Origin: Sandaracinaceae bacterium
GTDB lineage: Bacteria > Myxococcota_A > Polyangia > Polyangiales > Sandaracinaceae
Assembly: GCA_020633195.1 (NCBI GenBank)
Contig: JACKEC010000016.1
Coordinates: 806,001 to 870,000 of the forward strand
Direction: 5' to 3'
Length of the DNA: 64,000 nt
In this document: piece by piece, positions 35,825 to 45,356 of the stretch
Position numbering within the stretch: the first letter of the stretch is position 1
Layout of the letters: every line of letters begins with the position of its first letter
Notes under the pieces: model-generated
Databases searched by the model: none
Seen by the model: the letters and a program-made list of their open reading frames with translations, nothing else
Told to the model about the DNA's origin: nothing
Program-made: the position numbers and the translations under genes

Positions 35825-38800
35825 AACGACTCTCCGATGGTCAGGTGGACGGCTCCCGGCAGCTCGCTGATCCCGAACAGAGTGTTGCGCGGTCGGCAGT
35901 TCTCTGCCCGGTCGGGCCGGCAGTCGATCGGCAGGGTGCGCTCGGAGCCGAGGTCCTGGAGGTCGTCCGGGCGCAGCGCGAAGTCGACGCGCAGCGGGCC
36001 GATGATCGTCCGGTAGCGGAGCCCGAGCCCGAACGAGAGCTGCGGTCGGTCGAAGCGGAAGCCGACGAAGTCGGTGGTCGTCGGATCCTCGGGCCGCAGC
36101 ACGTCCCCCGCGTCGACGAAGCCCACCACCCCGAGGTCGACGGTGAGGCGGACGCGCAGCTCGAACGAGGCCTGCCACATCGCGGTGCCGCCGGAGATGC
36201 GCACGGAGCGCTGCTCCACGGGGGCGCCGCGCCGGATCTCCTCGTCGGTCTGCGGCTCGGTCACGTACACGTCCTCCGCGTCGCCGAGCAGACCGGGCAG
36301 GTAGCCGCGGTTGCTGGACGCGCCGCCCGCGCGGAGCTGCAGCGCGGGCGGGCCGAGCTGATGGAGGCGGTAGCGGTTGTTCGAGTCGAGCTGCGACTCG
36401 TCGTAGCCGAAGATGTGCATCGCCCCGATCTGGAAGCGCACCGCGACGGTGAAGAGGTCACCGAGCGGCACGTAGCCGCGCGCGTCCGCGTTCCACCGCA
36501 GGAACGACCACGTGCTGAGCGGCTGCACGCTGCCCTGCACGCCCGCCTCGAAGTACGCGCCGAGGTGGGGGTTGCGCGGGTCGTCGCGCAGATCGACCCG
36601 GCCGTTCGCCTCGAGGTAGTTGGCGTAGGTGAACGAGAGCTCGTCGTTGGGATCGGGCGGCTGCCGGTCGGTCGGCAGGAACGCGTTGCCGTGCGCGAAG
36701 ACCGCCGCGTAGATCCGGCCGTCCTCCCAGGTGTGGTCGAGGCCGACCACGCCGTCGGGCTCGAAGCGGAAGAAGTTCGTGAAGGGCATCGGGCCCAGAT
36801 CGAGGCGCGTCTCGATCACGAGGTTGGTCCGCGGCTCGAACACGCCCGGCGCGCGGAGGCTGCCGTTGACGAGCACACCGAACGGGATCGGCTCGGCGGG
36901 GACCGGCGGCAGGATCGGCATGTCGAAGATGGCGCGCGGGCGCACCTCGAAGCGGGCGCGGACGAGGTTCTCCGTGAAGTTGCGGTCCTCCGCGAAGAAC
37001 GAGAGGTGCAAGTCCCATTGCGCCGCGTTCTGCTGGCCGGAGCCGAAGCCGGTGCTCGTGCCGACGGTCACCGCCTGGCCGGCCTGGAAGCCGCCGCCGA
37101 CGCCGATGCGGTAGCGGCGGCCGGGGGTCACGCGGATCAGGATGTCGACGGGGTGGGTGCCCTCGGGGACCACGTCGAGCGGCTCGCTGCAGTGCGCGTC
37201 GGCGGGGATCGGGTCCGCTTCGCCGCTCTCGGCCTCGCGCTCCTCGGCGCGCGTGACCGGCGCGATCTCGACCGCGCTGAACGTGCCGAGGCCGTAGAGC
37301 GCGCGCTGCGCCTCCTCCATCTCGTCGAGGCGGAACCGGTCGCCCGGGTCGAGGTAGGTGACCCCGAGCATCAGCTCGGGGGGCAGCTCGCCGAAGCCGG
37401 TGATGCAGATGCGGTTGATGACGTTGGGCAGCCCGGCGTCGACCTCGAAGACGATGAACGCCTCGTGGCGGCGCGTGTTGACCTTCACGTCGGCGCGGAC
37501 GCGCGCCTGGCCGTAGCTCGCGTCGGCGAGCACGCGCAGCATCCGCTGCTTGGTCGTCTCGAGCAGCGCCTCGTCGAACGGGTCGTCGCGGCGGAAGCCG
37601 AGGCGGTCGCGCAGGTCGGACTTCATCCCTTCCGGTAGGTCGTCGATCCCTCGGATCGAGATCCGAGCGACGCGAACCGGCTCACCCTCGTCGATGCCGA
37701 ACTCGACGTGCGCGGTGCAGTTGCCGTGTCCGTCGCCGCAGTCCTCGACCTCGAGGTCGACCTGCGTCGCCTCGGGCGGGGTCACCTCGGTGCTGGTGAC
37801 CCGCGCGTCGTAGTAGCCGCGGGCGCGGTACCACCGCTCGATGCGCTCGATGTCGCGCTCGAAGACGTTCTCGTCGAAGAGCGGCCAGGTCGACCAGGGG
37901 TAGCTGAAGAGGTCGAGGACGATGTGGTCCCCGTCGAACGGGGCCTCGCCGCACTCAGGCGTGCCGCGGATGCCGATGTCGACCCCGAAGCGAGACCGCG
38001 CGCGCGTGCCGAGGCAGGCCGCGATGGCGCGGTCGTCGAGCTGCTCGACCCCGTGGAAGTCCACCGACCGGATGCCGAAGCGACCGTCGGGGATCTCGAT
38101 GGGCGTCGTGCCGATCCCGAAGGACGCGTAGACGCCCCACATCGGGAGCTGCGAGGTGAGCCCGAACGGCTCGTCGAGGTTGGCGGAGGCGCGCAGCTCG
38201 CCGAACAGCTCGATGGACGTCCCCTCGAGGCGACCCGTGGGGCGCAGGAACAGCTCGACCGAGCTCTGCGCCTGATCGACGTCGAAGGTCGGCAGGAAGG
38301 TCTGCCGGAACCGCACCCCGCCCAGGAAGTTGTCGTGTCGGACGCCGATCGCGCCCGACAGGTCGATCGCGACGTCGGCGAAGCGGGCCCCCTGGTCGGG
38401 GGCGAAGGAGTTCTCCGACGTCGAGAGGAGCGTCCCGATCGCGGCGCGCGCTTCGAGGTAGAGGTAGTCCTCGGGGACCGCCACGAGCTCGCCGTCGACG
38501 ATGATGGAGGCCCGGCTCGCGCTCCAGAGCCACAGCTCCGAGTAGCCGTGCATCAGCGAGCCGAGCAGCGCCGTCTCGCGCGCCTGAGGGCTCGGGGGGA
38601 TCGCGGGGATCGACACGCCGCCGCCGACCCGCAGGCGCCAGCGGCGCTCGCCGACGATCCCTCGCAGCGAGAAGCGCGGGTTGGCGGACGCGCCGTGGTT
38701 CCCCGTCGTCGAGCCGAGGAAGGTGCTGTCGATGACCGGGTTGAGGCTCCCGTACATGAACCCGGCGTCGATCGACAGCTCGTACACCCGATCGAGCACG

Positions 38801-39003
38801 AGGCCGGCGCGCAGCAGGCCCGACATCCCGAAGAGCCCGGCGCCGGCGTTCTCGGAGCCCCAGAAGCCCGCCTCGAGGGCCGCGCCGGTGCGCGGGACCA
38901 GGTCGTAGCCCTGGCTCGAGGGCGTGTCCCACGCGGTCTGCGCCTCCGCCGCGGCGGGGGCACACAGCACCACCACCACCACGACCGCTGCCCGAATTCG
39001 CAT
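35821..39003 (-). CDS. Omp85-family outer-membrane protein (TamA-like) with an extra N-terminal barrel-like domain
   Basis: A 1060-aa outer-membrane protein. Residues 1-21 form a signal peptide (ending AEA). Residues about 23-300 have no POTRA character. They read as alternating amphipathic strands (GALEAGFWGSENAG, LYLEARAAIG, SIELFGELRASANL, WGVYASFGIG), like a small beta-barrel. Residues about 305-580 hold POTRA-type modules (for example VARISIRGIDDLPEGMKSDL and INRICITGFGELPPELM). Residues about 620-1060 are the Omp85 barrel, ending ELPGAVHLTIGESF with a terminal Phe. TamA is usually near 580 aa and BamA near 800, so the N-terminal domain is an addition. Adjacency to tamB argues for a TamA role. 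Confidence 0.9.
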   Translation of the reverse strand: MRIRAAVVVVVVLCAPAAAEAQTAWDTPSSQGYDLVPRTGAALEAGFWGSENAGAGLFGMSGLLRAGLVLDRVYELSIDAGFMYGSLNPVIDSTFLGSTTGNHGASANPRFSLRGIVGERRWRLRVGGGVSIPAIPPSPQARETALLGSLMHGYSELWLWSASRASIIVDGELVAVPEDYLYLEARAAIGTLLSTSENSFAPDQGARFADVAIDLSGAIGVRHDNFLGGVRFRQTFLPTFDVDQAQSSVELFLRPTGRLEGTSIELFGELRASANLDEPFGLTSQLPMWGVYASFGIGTTPIEIPDGRFGIRSVDFHGVEQLDDRAIAACLGTRARSRFGVDIGIRGTPECGEAPFDGDHIVLDLFSYPWSTWPLFDENVFERDIERIERWYRARGYYDARVTSTEVTPPEATQVDLEVEDCGDGHGNCTAHVEFGIDEGEPVRVARISIRGIDDLPEGMKSDLRDRLGFRRDDPFDEALLETTKQRMLRVLADASYGQARVRADVKVNTRRHEAFIVFEVDAGLPNVINRICITGFGELPPELMLGVTYLDPGDRFRLDEMEEAQRALYGLGTFSAVEIAPVTRAEEREAESGEADPIPADAHCSEPLDVVPEGTHPVDILIRVTPGRRYRIGVGGGFQAGQAVTVGTSTGFGSGQQNAAQWDLHLSFFAEDRNFTENLVRARFEVRPRAIFDMPILPPVPAEPIPFGVLVNGSLRAPGVFEPRTNLVIETRLDLGPMPFTNFFRFEPDGVVGLDHTWEDGRIYAAVFAHGNAFLPTDRQPPDPNDELSFTYANYLEANGRVDLRDDPRNPHLGAYFEAGVQGSVQPLSTWSFLRWNADARGYVPLGDLFTVAVRFQIGAMHIFGYDESQLDSNNRYRLHQLGPPALQLRAGGASSNRGYLPGLLGDAEDVYVTEPQTDEEIRRGAPVEQRSVRISGGTAMWQASFELRVRLTVDLGVVGFVDAGDVLRPEDPTTTDFVGFRFDRPQLSFGLGLRYRTIIGPLRVDFALRPDDLQDLGSERTLPIDCRPDRAENCRPRNTLFGISELPGAVHLTIGESF

Positions 39004-39067
39004 GCGCGAGACCGAGGGTCCGATGGGCCCTCCGGCCGGTCAAGCGCGACCGGCCCGGCGCCCGTGG

Positions 39068-39514
39068 TCAGTCGAGCGGCGTGCGCACCGTGAGGACGGG
39101 GCACGGCGCGTGGCGAACGACCTTCTCGGCGACGCTCCCGATGAGCAGGTGGGCCAGCCCGGTGCGCCCGTGGGTGCTCAGGACGATGAGATCCGTGTCC
39201 TCCTTGGAGGCGTAGTGGCAGATCCCCTGAGCGGCGTTCGGGCTCAGGATCAGGGCGGTCTTGGTGTCCGCGATGTCGGCGAAGTGCGCTTCGATGACCT
39301 CGCGCAGCGCCTCGTGGATCGCCTTCTCCATCGCGTCGTCGTCGTGCTTGCCGGCGGCGCCGTCGAGGACGGGCGCGAGCGGCGAGGGATCGAGGACGTG
39401 ACAGACGGTGACCCTGGCGCCCACCTCGCGCGCGAGCTCGGCGGCCTTCGTCATGCCGTGCGTGGACCCTTCGGAGAAGTCGGTCGGCACGAGGATGCTC
39501 TGGGTGAACGACAT
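39068..39514 (-). CDS. Universal stress protein (UspA family)
   Basis: A 148-aa single-domain Usp. The N-terminus ILVPTDFSEGSTHGMTKAAELA and the C-terminal ATP-type loop STHGRTGLAHLLIGSVAEKVVRHAPCPVLTVR (G-x2-G-x9-G-S/T) fit ATP-binding members. The ATG at 39514 gives a canonical start. It lies 64 nt before the tamA-like gene and 43 nt after the HEAT-repeat gene, on the same strand as both. Confidence 0.93.
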   Translation of the reverse strand: MSFTQSILVPTDFSEGSTHGMTKAAELAREVGARVTVCHVLDPSPLAPVLDGAAGKHDDDAMEKAIHEALREVIEAHFADIADTKTALILSPNAAQGICHYASKEDTDLIVLSTHGRTGLAHLLIGSVAEKVVRHAPCPVLTVRTPLD

Positions 39515-39557
39515 GTCGCGAACGTAGCCCCGGCGGGCGCTGTCGCCAAACGAAGGA

Positions 39558-42107
39558 TCACGGCTCGAGCGGGGTGGCCGAGGGGTCCTCGAGGGTGACC
39601 CGGCCCGTGGGCACGTCCTCGAGGCGCAGGTGGCCGTTGTCGTCGGTGTACGAGATGAAGACGCTCCCGTCCGCGAGGCGCAGCGCGACCAGGCGCGACG
39701 CGAGGAGGCTGCGCTGGTCGGGCCCGTAGGCGAACACGTCGGCCCGTGAGTCGAGCGGGGGCAGGGTGGGGCGGGCACAGACCCGCGCGACCTCGGGGGA
39801 AAGCGGCTCCTCGGCGCACGCGAGCAGCGCCTCGGCGACTGGCGCGGGGCTCGTGTGACCCGCGTCCACCGCCGCGCGCGCCCACCGCGCCGCGGGCCCG
39901 CGCACCACCGCGGCGTGGGCGCGGTCGAGCCAGTCGAGGGGGTGGACCCCGCCCTCGCAAGGGGGCGCCGCGAGCGCCGCCATCGCGGTGGCGACGTTGG
40001 CGCGCACGAAGGGATCGTGGCTGGCGCCCATCGCGCAGAGCGGCCCGTGCGCGGCGTCGAGCGAGAGCACGCCCCGGCGGGCCATCCGCGCGAGCGCGAA
40101 CGCGGCCGCGGCGCTCGCGGGCCACGGCAAGCTCGGGCCGCGCTCGAGCAAGAGCGCCGCCTCGGCCGGGCCGCCGTGCTCCCCGAGGACCGACGCGGTC
40201 TCCGTCTGGAGCGACACCGACGGGCGATCCATGAGGGCGCGCAGCGCCTCCCGCGCGCGGTCGTCGTCGACCGCCCCGAGCGCTCGCGCCGCGGCCCGAG
40301 CTCGGCGAGGCCCCGCGCGCCCCGCGAGGCGGGCCAGCGGCTCGGCCGCCTCCGACGGGTGCCAGGCGGCGATCGCGTCGAGCGCCCGCGCGGCGAGCGG
40401 CTCGTCGTCACCGCGCGCGACCCGCACGAGCACCGCGAGCGCGTGCTCGGCGGTGGCCGGCGGCAGCTCGCCCGCCTCGGCGAGGCGAGGCAGCGCGCGG
40501 GCGAGCGCCAGGAAGATCGCGTGGCGATCGGTCGGCTCGCGATCGAGGACCCGCGCCACGAGCTCCGTCACCACGTCCGCGGACGCGGCGCGACCCACCG
40601 CGCGGGCCGCCTCGAAGCGCAGCCGCGCGTCGCGGTCCTCGAGCAGCGCGACGAGCGTGGACGCCCCGATGGGATCGCCGATCGAGCCGATCGCCTGGAT
40701 CGCCGCGAGCCGCAGGTCCGCGTTCGGATGATCGAGGAGCTGGCGCAGCGCGGGCAACGCGCGGGCGGCGCGCACCTGCCCGAGCAGCTGCACCACGGGG
40801 ACGCGCTCCACCGTCGTGACGACCCCGAGCGCCGCGAGGAGCGGGTCGGCGGCGCGTCCGTCGGGGCCGCTCCGCTGGAAGTAGCGCCGGAGCGCTTCGA
40901 AGACCGCGAGGCGCTCGACGATCTGCTCGGAGCGCATGCGCTCGAGGAGGGGCAAGAGCACCACGTCGGCGCCGGTCGCGCCGAGAGCGCGCAGGATGTT
41001 GGGCGGGTCGCCGCGGCCCTCGCGCAGCGCGCTGAGCAAGGCCGGCGCGGCGCTCGCGATGGGGTGCGAGCTCGAGATCTCGAGGAGCGTGTCCGCCAGC
41101 CGGGACGCGTGGCCGGAGTCGTTCGCGTGCGCGAGCTCGGCGGCCAGCGCGACGACGATCGCCTCGGCGTCCTCCGCTCGATCCCGGCGCTCGTAGCGGC
41201 GCGCTTGCTCGACCAGCGTCTGCGCCGCCATCTCGCGCGTCGTCGCCGGGGCGACGGCGTCGACGAGCGCCTCGCGCGCGCGCGGATCCGGGATCTGGCC
41301 GAGCGCCGCGGTCACCGCGCGGGCCAGCCGAGGGTCCGCGTCGGGCGCGAGCAGCGCGACCAGGGGGCGCACCGAGTCGGGCGAGCCGAGCCGGCCGAGG
41401 GCGGCGACCGCGGCGAGCCGCGGCTCGGGCGCGTCGTCGCGCAGGCCCTGCACCAGCGCGGGCACCGCGCGCGCGTCCCCGAGGTCGCCGAGCGCCGAGT
41501 AGACGGCCGTGCGCACCTCGGGCGCGTCGTCCCGCGCGCGACCCACGAGCGGCACCGCGGCGCGCGTGTCCCCGAGGTGGCCGAGCACCGTCGCCGCGTC
41601 GGCGCGGACGCGCGCGTCCACGTCGTCGAGCCGGCCGAGCAGCGGCACGACCACCGACTCGCCGCCGATCCCGGCGAGGGCCGCCACGCCGGCGCGACGG
41701 ACCTCGGCTTGCCGGTCCCCGAGGACGCGCACCAGCCTCGGCACCGCCTGCTCCTCGCCGATCGAGCCGAGCGCGCGCGACGCCGCGGCGCGCACGTCCG
41801 CGTCGGGGTCGTCGAGCCAGTCGAGCAGGAGGGGGACGGCCTCGCGCAGCCGCACCCGGCCCACCGCCTCGGCGGCCTGCGCGCGCACGCCGGGATCCTC
41901 GTCCTCGAGCGCGCCGAGGAGCGGATCGCGCACCTCGGCCGCCGGGTAGCTCGAGAGCTGCTCGACGACCTCGCGGCGCCGGCTCGCGTCGGGGGAGCTC
42001 AGCTCGCGTCGCAGCCGCGCGAGCCGCCCCTCCCACTCGAAGCCGAGCCCGGGCAGCGCCAACGCCACCAGGAGCAGGGTCGCCAGGGGCCGCCGCGCCG
42101 AATCCAC
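39558..42107 (-). CDS. Exported HEAT-repeat protein
   Basis: An 849-aa protein with a probable signal peptide (ARRPLATLLLVALALPGLGF). The first 550 residues are dominated by about 15 PBS-lyase-type HEAT repeats of about 31 residues (pattern DxDxxVRxxAxxALGxIGxxxAVPxLxxxL, for example DDPDADVRAAASRALGSIG). A more divergent helical region follows, and a C-terminal domain of about 70 residues reads as beta-rich (FISYTDDNGHLRLEDVPTGR), Ig- or carboxypeptidase-regulatory-like. Probably a protein-interaction scaffold in the periplasm; partner unknown. The start GTG (42107) is inferred from the signal peptide. It is divergent from the epoxide hydrolase gene. Confidence 0.85.
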   Translation of the reverse strand: MDSARRPLATLLLVALALPGLGFEWEGRLARLRRELSSPDASRRREVVEQLSSYPAAEVRDPLLGALEDEDPGVRAQAAEAVGRVRLREAVPLLLDWLDDPDADVRAAASRALGSIGEEQAVPRLVRVLGDRQAEVRRAGVAALAGIGGESVVVPLLGRLDDVDARVRADAATVLGHLGDTRAAVPLVGRARDDAPEVRTAVYSALGDLGDARAVPALVQGLRDDAPEPRLAAVAALGRLGSPDSVRPLVALLAPDADPRLARAVTAALGQIPDPRAREALVDAVAPATTREMAAQTLVEQARRYERRDRAEDAEAIVVALAAELAHANDSGHASRLADTLLEISSSHPIASAAPALLSALREGRGDPPNILRALGATGADVVLLPLLERMRSEQIVERLAVFEALRRYFQRSGPDGRAADPLLAALGVVTTVERVPVVQLLGQVRAARALPALRQLLDHPNADLRLAAIQAIGSIGDPIGASTLVALLEDRDARLRFEAARAVGRAASADVVTELVARVLDREPTDRHAIFLALARALPRLAEAGELPPATAEHALAVLVRVARGDDEPLAARALDAIAAWHPSEAAEPLARLAGRAGPRRARAAARALGAVDDDRAREALRALMDRPSVSLQTETASVLGEHGGPAEAALLLERGPSLPWPASAAAAFALARMARRGVLSLDAAHGPLCAMGASHDPFVRANVATAMAALAAPPCEGGVHPLDWLDRAHAAVVRGPAARWARAAVDAGHTSPAPVAEALLACAEEPLSPEVARVCARPTLPPLDSRADVFAYGPDQRSLLASRLVALRLADGSVFISYTDDNGHLRLEDVPTGRVTLEDPSATPLEP

Positions 42108-42161
42108 GCTCGGAAGGTATCGTGGACATCCACCGACCGCGAGGTCAGGCTCGCCGACGTG

Positions 42162-43049
42162 ATGCTCGACGTGCACGCCAACGGGATCCGCTTCGCCGTG
42201 ACCGAGGCGAGAGGCTCCGGCGAACGCGGCCTCGCGCTCTGCCTGCACGGCTGGCCCGAGCTCGGCTACTCCTGGCGCCACCAGCTCCCGATGCTCGCGG
42301 AGCTCGGCTATCGAGCCTGGGCGCCCGACCTGCGCGGCTTCGGCCGGAGCGAGCGCCCGACCCGGACCCGCGACTACGCGATGGAGATCTTGATCGAGGA
42401 CGTCGCCGGCCTCGTCGAGGCGGCGGGCGAGGAGCGCGCGACGATCCTCTCGCACGACTGGGGCGGCCTGATCGCGTGGCACGTCGCGATGCGCCGGCCC
42501 GAGCTCGTCGAGCGCCTCGTGGTGATGAACCTGCCGCACCCGGCGTGCCTGATGCGCGAGGTCCGGCACGGCGACCAGGCCCGGCGCTCGTTCTACGTGG
42601 CGCTCTTCCAGATCCCGGGGCTCGCGGAGCGGATGCTCGCCGAGGACGGGTACCGGCGGATCGAGAACGCGTTCACCTCGATGGCGGTCGACCCGACCCG
42701 CTTCACGGAAGACGACTTGCGGATCTACCGCGAGGCCGCCGCGTCGCCCGGCGCGATCACGGCCCACATGAGCTACTACCGGGACTTCGTCCGGGGCGGG
42801 GGCGGTCGCCGCCAGGCCAAGCTCGGCTTCCCCGTGATCGAGGCGCCGACGCTCCTCGTCTGGGGCGAGCAGGACACGGCGCTGGGCAAGGCGACCACGA
42901 TCGGGACCGGTGACTACGTCGCCGATCTGACGGTGCGCTACCTGCCCCACGCCTCGCACTGGGTGCAGCAGGAGGCGCCCGAGACCGTCAACGCGATGGT
43001 CCGGGCGTGGCTCCTCGATCACCCCGTGCCGCAGGCGTGGGAGGTCTGA
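42162..43049 (+). CDS. Alpha/beta-hydrolase, epoxide hydrolase type
   Basis: A 295-aa alpha/beta-hydrolase. HGWPE (29-33) is the oxyanion motif typical of epoxide hydrolases, the nucleophile is Asp99 in LSHDWGGLIAWH, and the catalytic His is His266 in PHASHWVQQEAPE. Asp rather than Ser as nucleophile points to epoxide hydrolase or haloalkane dehalogenase; HGWPE and the cap-domain tyrosines favour the former. The substrate is unknown. ATG 42162 directly follows an in-frame GTG, so the start may be one codon earlier. Confidence 0.88.
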   Translation: MLDVHANGIRFAVTEARGSGERGLALCLHGWPELGYSWRHQLPMLAELGYRAWAPDLRGFGRSERPTRTRDYAMEILIEDVAGLVEAAGEERATILSHDWGGLIAWHVAMRRPELVERLVVMNLPHPACLMREVRHGDQARRSFYVALFQIPGLAERMLAEDGYRRIENAFTSMAVDPTRFTEDDLRIYREAAASPGAITAHMSYYRDFVRGGGGRRQAKLGFPVIEAPTLLVWGEQDTALGKATTIGTGDYVADLTVRYLPHASHWVQQEAPETVNAMVRAWLLDHPVPQAWEV

Positions 43050-43062
43050 CGGCTCGGCGCCG

Positions 43063-45198
43063 CTACTGGAACAGGGTCAGCGTCGAGACGCCGTCGGTGT
43101 AACCCGCGGAGCCGCAGCCCCCGTTCACCTGCCGCGTCGTCTCGAGGCGGATCGTGAAGGTCGGCCCCGCGACCGCCGGGAACGTGAACGACTGGGACGT
43201 CGACGTCTGACCCGAGCTGATCGAGAAGGACCCGACGATCCGCCCGTTGATGCTCAGCCGCACGTCCTGGGTGTCGCAGCTCAGCACGTTCGGGTTGATC
43301 TGGAGGTTGAAGGTCACGCGGGTCGCGGACGTCAGCGGGAGGGTCCGCGAGCCCTCCACGTAGTCGCCCAGCCGCCAGAAGTAGAGGCCCGCCGACGCCA
43401 CGCGGGTGTCGCCCACCGCCGGGAACATCGTCGAGGCCATCACGATGCAGGAGGTGCACGGCCCGCCGCAGTCGACCCCGCCCTCGCCGCCGTTCTGCAC
43501 GCCGTCCGAGCACGTCGGCGACGAGCAGCGCCGGGTGCTGGTGTCGCACACGCCGCTGATGCAGTCCGACGCGCGCAGGCAGCGCCCGCCGTCGGGGCAG
43601 TGCGGGCAGAAGGTGCCGCCGCAGTCGATGTCGCTCTCGGCGCCGTTGTGGACGCCGTCGGTGCAGGTCGCGGCGCTGCACGTCATCGAGCCGCTGCCGC
43701 ACACGCCGGAGCCACAGTCGCTGCCGATCCCGCAGCCCTGGCCGTCACGGCAGCTGGGGCAGACACCGCCGCCGCAGTCCACGTCGGTCTCGATGCCGTT
43801 CCGCGCCATGTCGGTGCACGAGGCCATCGCGCACGTCATCGTCGTCGGGTCGCAGACCCCGCTCGCGCAGTCGCCGTCGACGCCGCACGCCACGCCGTCC
43901 GCGCAGCCGGGGCAGGTGCCGCCGCAGTCGACGGCCGTCTCGGTGCCGTTGCGCACGCCGTCCATGCACCCCGCGGTGCTGCACGTCATCGTCGTCGGGT
44001 TGCAGACCCCACTGACGCAGTCGGACCCGCTCGCGCAGCCGCCGCCCGCCGTGCACGCCGCGCAGGTGCCGCCGCCGCAGTCGACGCCGGTCTCCGCGCC
44101 GTTGCGCCGTCCGTCGGTGCAGGTCGGCGCCGAGCACGTCATCGTCGCCATGCTGCAGATCCCGCTCGCGCAGTCCGTGCCCATCGTGCACGCCGCGCCG
44201 GTCGCGCAGCCGGGGCAGCCGCCGCCGCAGTCGACGCCCGTCTCGGCGCCGTTCTGCACGGCGTCCGTGCAGCTCGCCACCGCGCAGGTCATCGCGCTGC
44301 ACACGCCGCTGACGCAGTCCGAGCCGCTCGCGCAGCCAGCGCCGGTCCCGCAGGCCGGGCAGGTCCCGCCGCCGCAGTCGACGCCGGTCTCGCCCGCGTT
44401 GATGACTCCGTCGGAGCAGGACGCCGAGCGACACAGCATGGTCGCCGGGTCGCACACGAAGCTCGCGCAGTCCGCGCCGGTGGCGCAGCTGTCACCCACC
44501 GCGCAGCCCGCGCAGATCGTGCCGCCGCAGTCGATGTCGCTCTCGTCCTGGTTGCGCGCGCCGTCCATGCAGGTCGGCGTGGCGCAGGTCATCGACGGGC
44601 TGCAGTAGGCGCTCATGCAGTCGGTGCCCGCGGCGCAGTCGCGGCCGTCGGCGCACGGCGCGCACGAGCCGCCGCAGTCGACGTCGCTCTCGTCCCCGTT
44701 CAGGACGCCGTCGCCGCAGCCGGCCGAGACGCAGGTCGACGTCGGGGCGTCGCACACGCCGCTCGTGCAGTCGGTGCCGGCCGCGCACTCGCGCCCGTCC
44801 TCGCACGCGTCGCAGATCGCGCCGCCGCAGTCGATGTCGCTCTCGTCCTGGTTCCGCGCGCCGTCGGTGCAAGACGGCGCGACGCAGACCCCGCTGGTGC
44901 AGACGCCCGAGGCGCAGTCCGGGCCGGACTCGCACATGAGCCCGTCCGCGCACGGCATGCAGGTGTTGCCGCCGCAGTCGACGTCGGTCTCGAGGCCGTT
45001 CTGGAGCTCGTCGGTGCAGGTGGCCTCCACGCCCGCGTCGGTCCCGCCGCCGTCGGTGCCACCCGCGTCGGCTCGGCCCCCGTCCACGGGCACGTCACCC
45101 GCGTCGGATCGGAGCCCCGCGTCCGGAGCCGGGCTGCCCGCAGGGCACCCGGTCGCGAACACGAACATCACGAGCCCCAGCCATCGATTCAACCGCAT
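43063..45198 (-). CDS. Surface lipoprotein with eleven Cys-rich repeats
   Basis: A 711-aa lipoprotein (MRLNRWLGLVMFVFATGC, lipobox ATGC) followed by an Asp/Gly/Ala linker. Then come eleven tandem repeats of about 49 residues, each starting C-T/S/M/G-D-G-x-x-N-G-x-E-x-x-V/I-DCGG and containing about 8 Cys (pattern DCGG-x2-C-x2-C-x5-C-x5-DC-x-SGVC). The array is a rigid disulfide stalk by analogy with similar myxobacterial surface proteins. The final 135 residues lack this pattern and form a beta-sandwich-like tip (FNLQINPNVLSCDTQDVRLSING). Function unknown; adhesion or display is inference. The DNA copies are similar enough (147-bp period) to recombine. The stop is 13 nt from the convergent epoxide-hydrolase stop. 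Confidence 0.88.
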   Translation of the reverse strand: MRLNRWLGLVMFVFATGCPAGSPAPDAGLRSDAGDVPVDGGRADAGGTDGGGTDAGVEATCTDELQNGLETDVDCGGNTCMPCADGLMCESGPDCASGVCTSGVCVAPSCTDGARNQDESDIDCGGAICDACEDGRECAAGTDCTSGVCDAPTSTCVSAGCGDGVLNGDESDVDCGGSCAPCADGRDCAAGTDCMSAYCSPSMTCATPTCMDGARNQDESDIDCGGTICAGCAVGDSCATGADCASFVCDPATMLCRSASCSDGVINAGETGVDCGGGTCPACGTGAGCASGSDCVSGVCSAMTCAVASCTDAVQNGAETGVDCGGGCPGCATGAACTMGTDCASGICSMATMTCSAPTCTDGRRNGAETGVDCGGGTCAACTAGGGCASGSDCVSGVCNPTTMTCSTAGCMDGVRNGTETAVDCGGTCPGCADGVACGVDGDCASGVCDPTTMTCAMASCTDMARNGIETDVDCGGGVCPSCRDGQGCGIGSDCGSGVCGSGSMTCSAATCTDGVHNGAESDIDCGGTFCPHCPDGGRCLRASDCISGVCDTSTRRCSSPTCSDGVQNGGEGGVDCGGPCTSCIVMASTMFPAVGDTRVASAGLYFWRLGDYVEGSRTLPLTSATRVTFNLQINPNVLSCDTQDVRLSINGRIVGSFSISSGQTSTSQSFTFPAVAGPTFTIRLETTRQVNGGCGSAGYTDGVSTLTLFQ

Positions 45199-45356
45199 CG
45201 CACGACCTCCCAAGACCACACCGCTCGACGAGGGTACACCCAGGAGGCCGGGCCTCCCACGTCGGCCCCTCGTCGACGTGAGGCCCTCGTTAGCGGGATC
45301 GCGCGCTCGGGGCCAGCCGAGGCGTGCGATCGCGCCGCCCGTAGTAAGCTGCTCTC

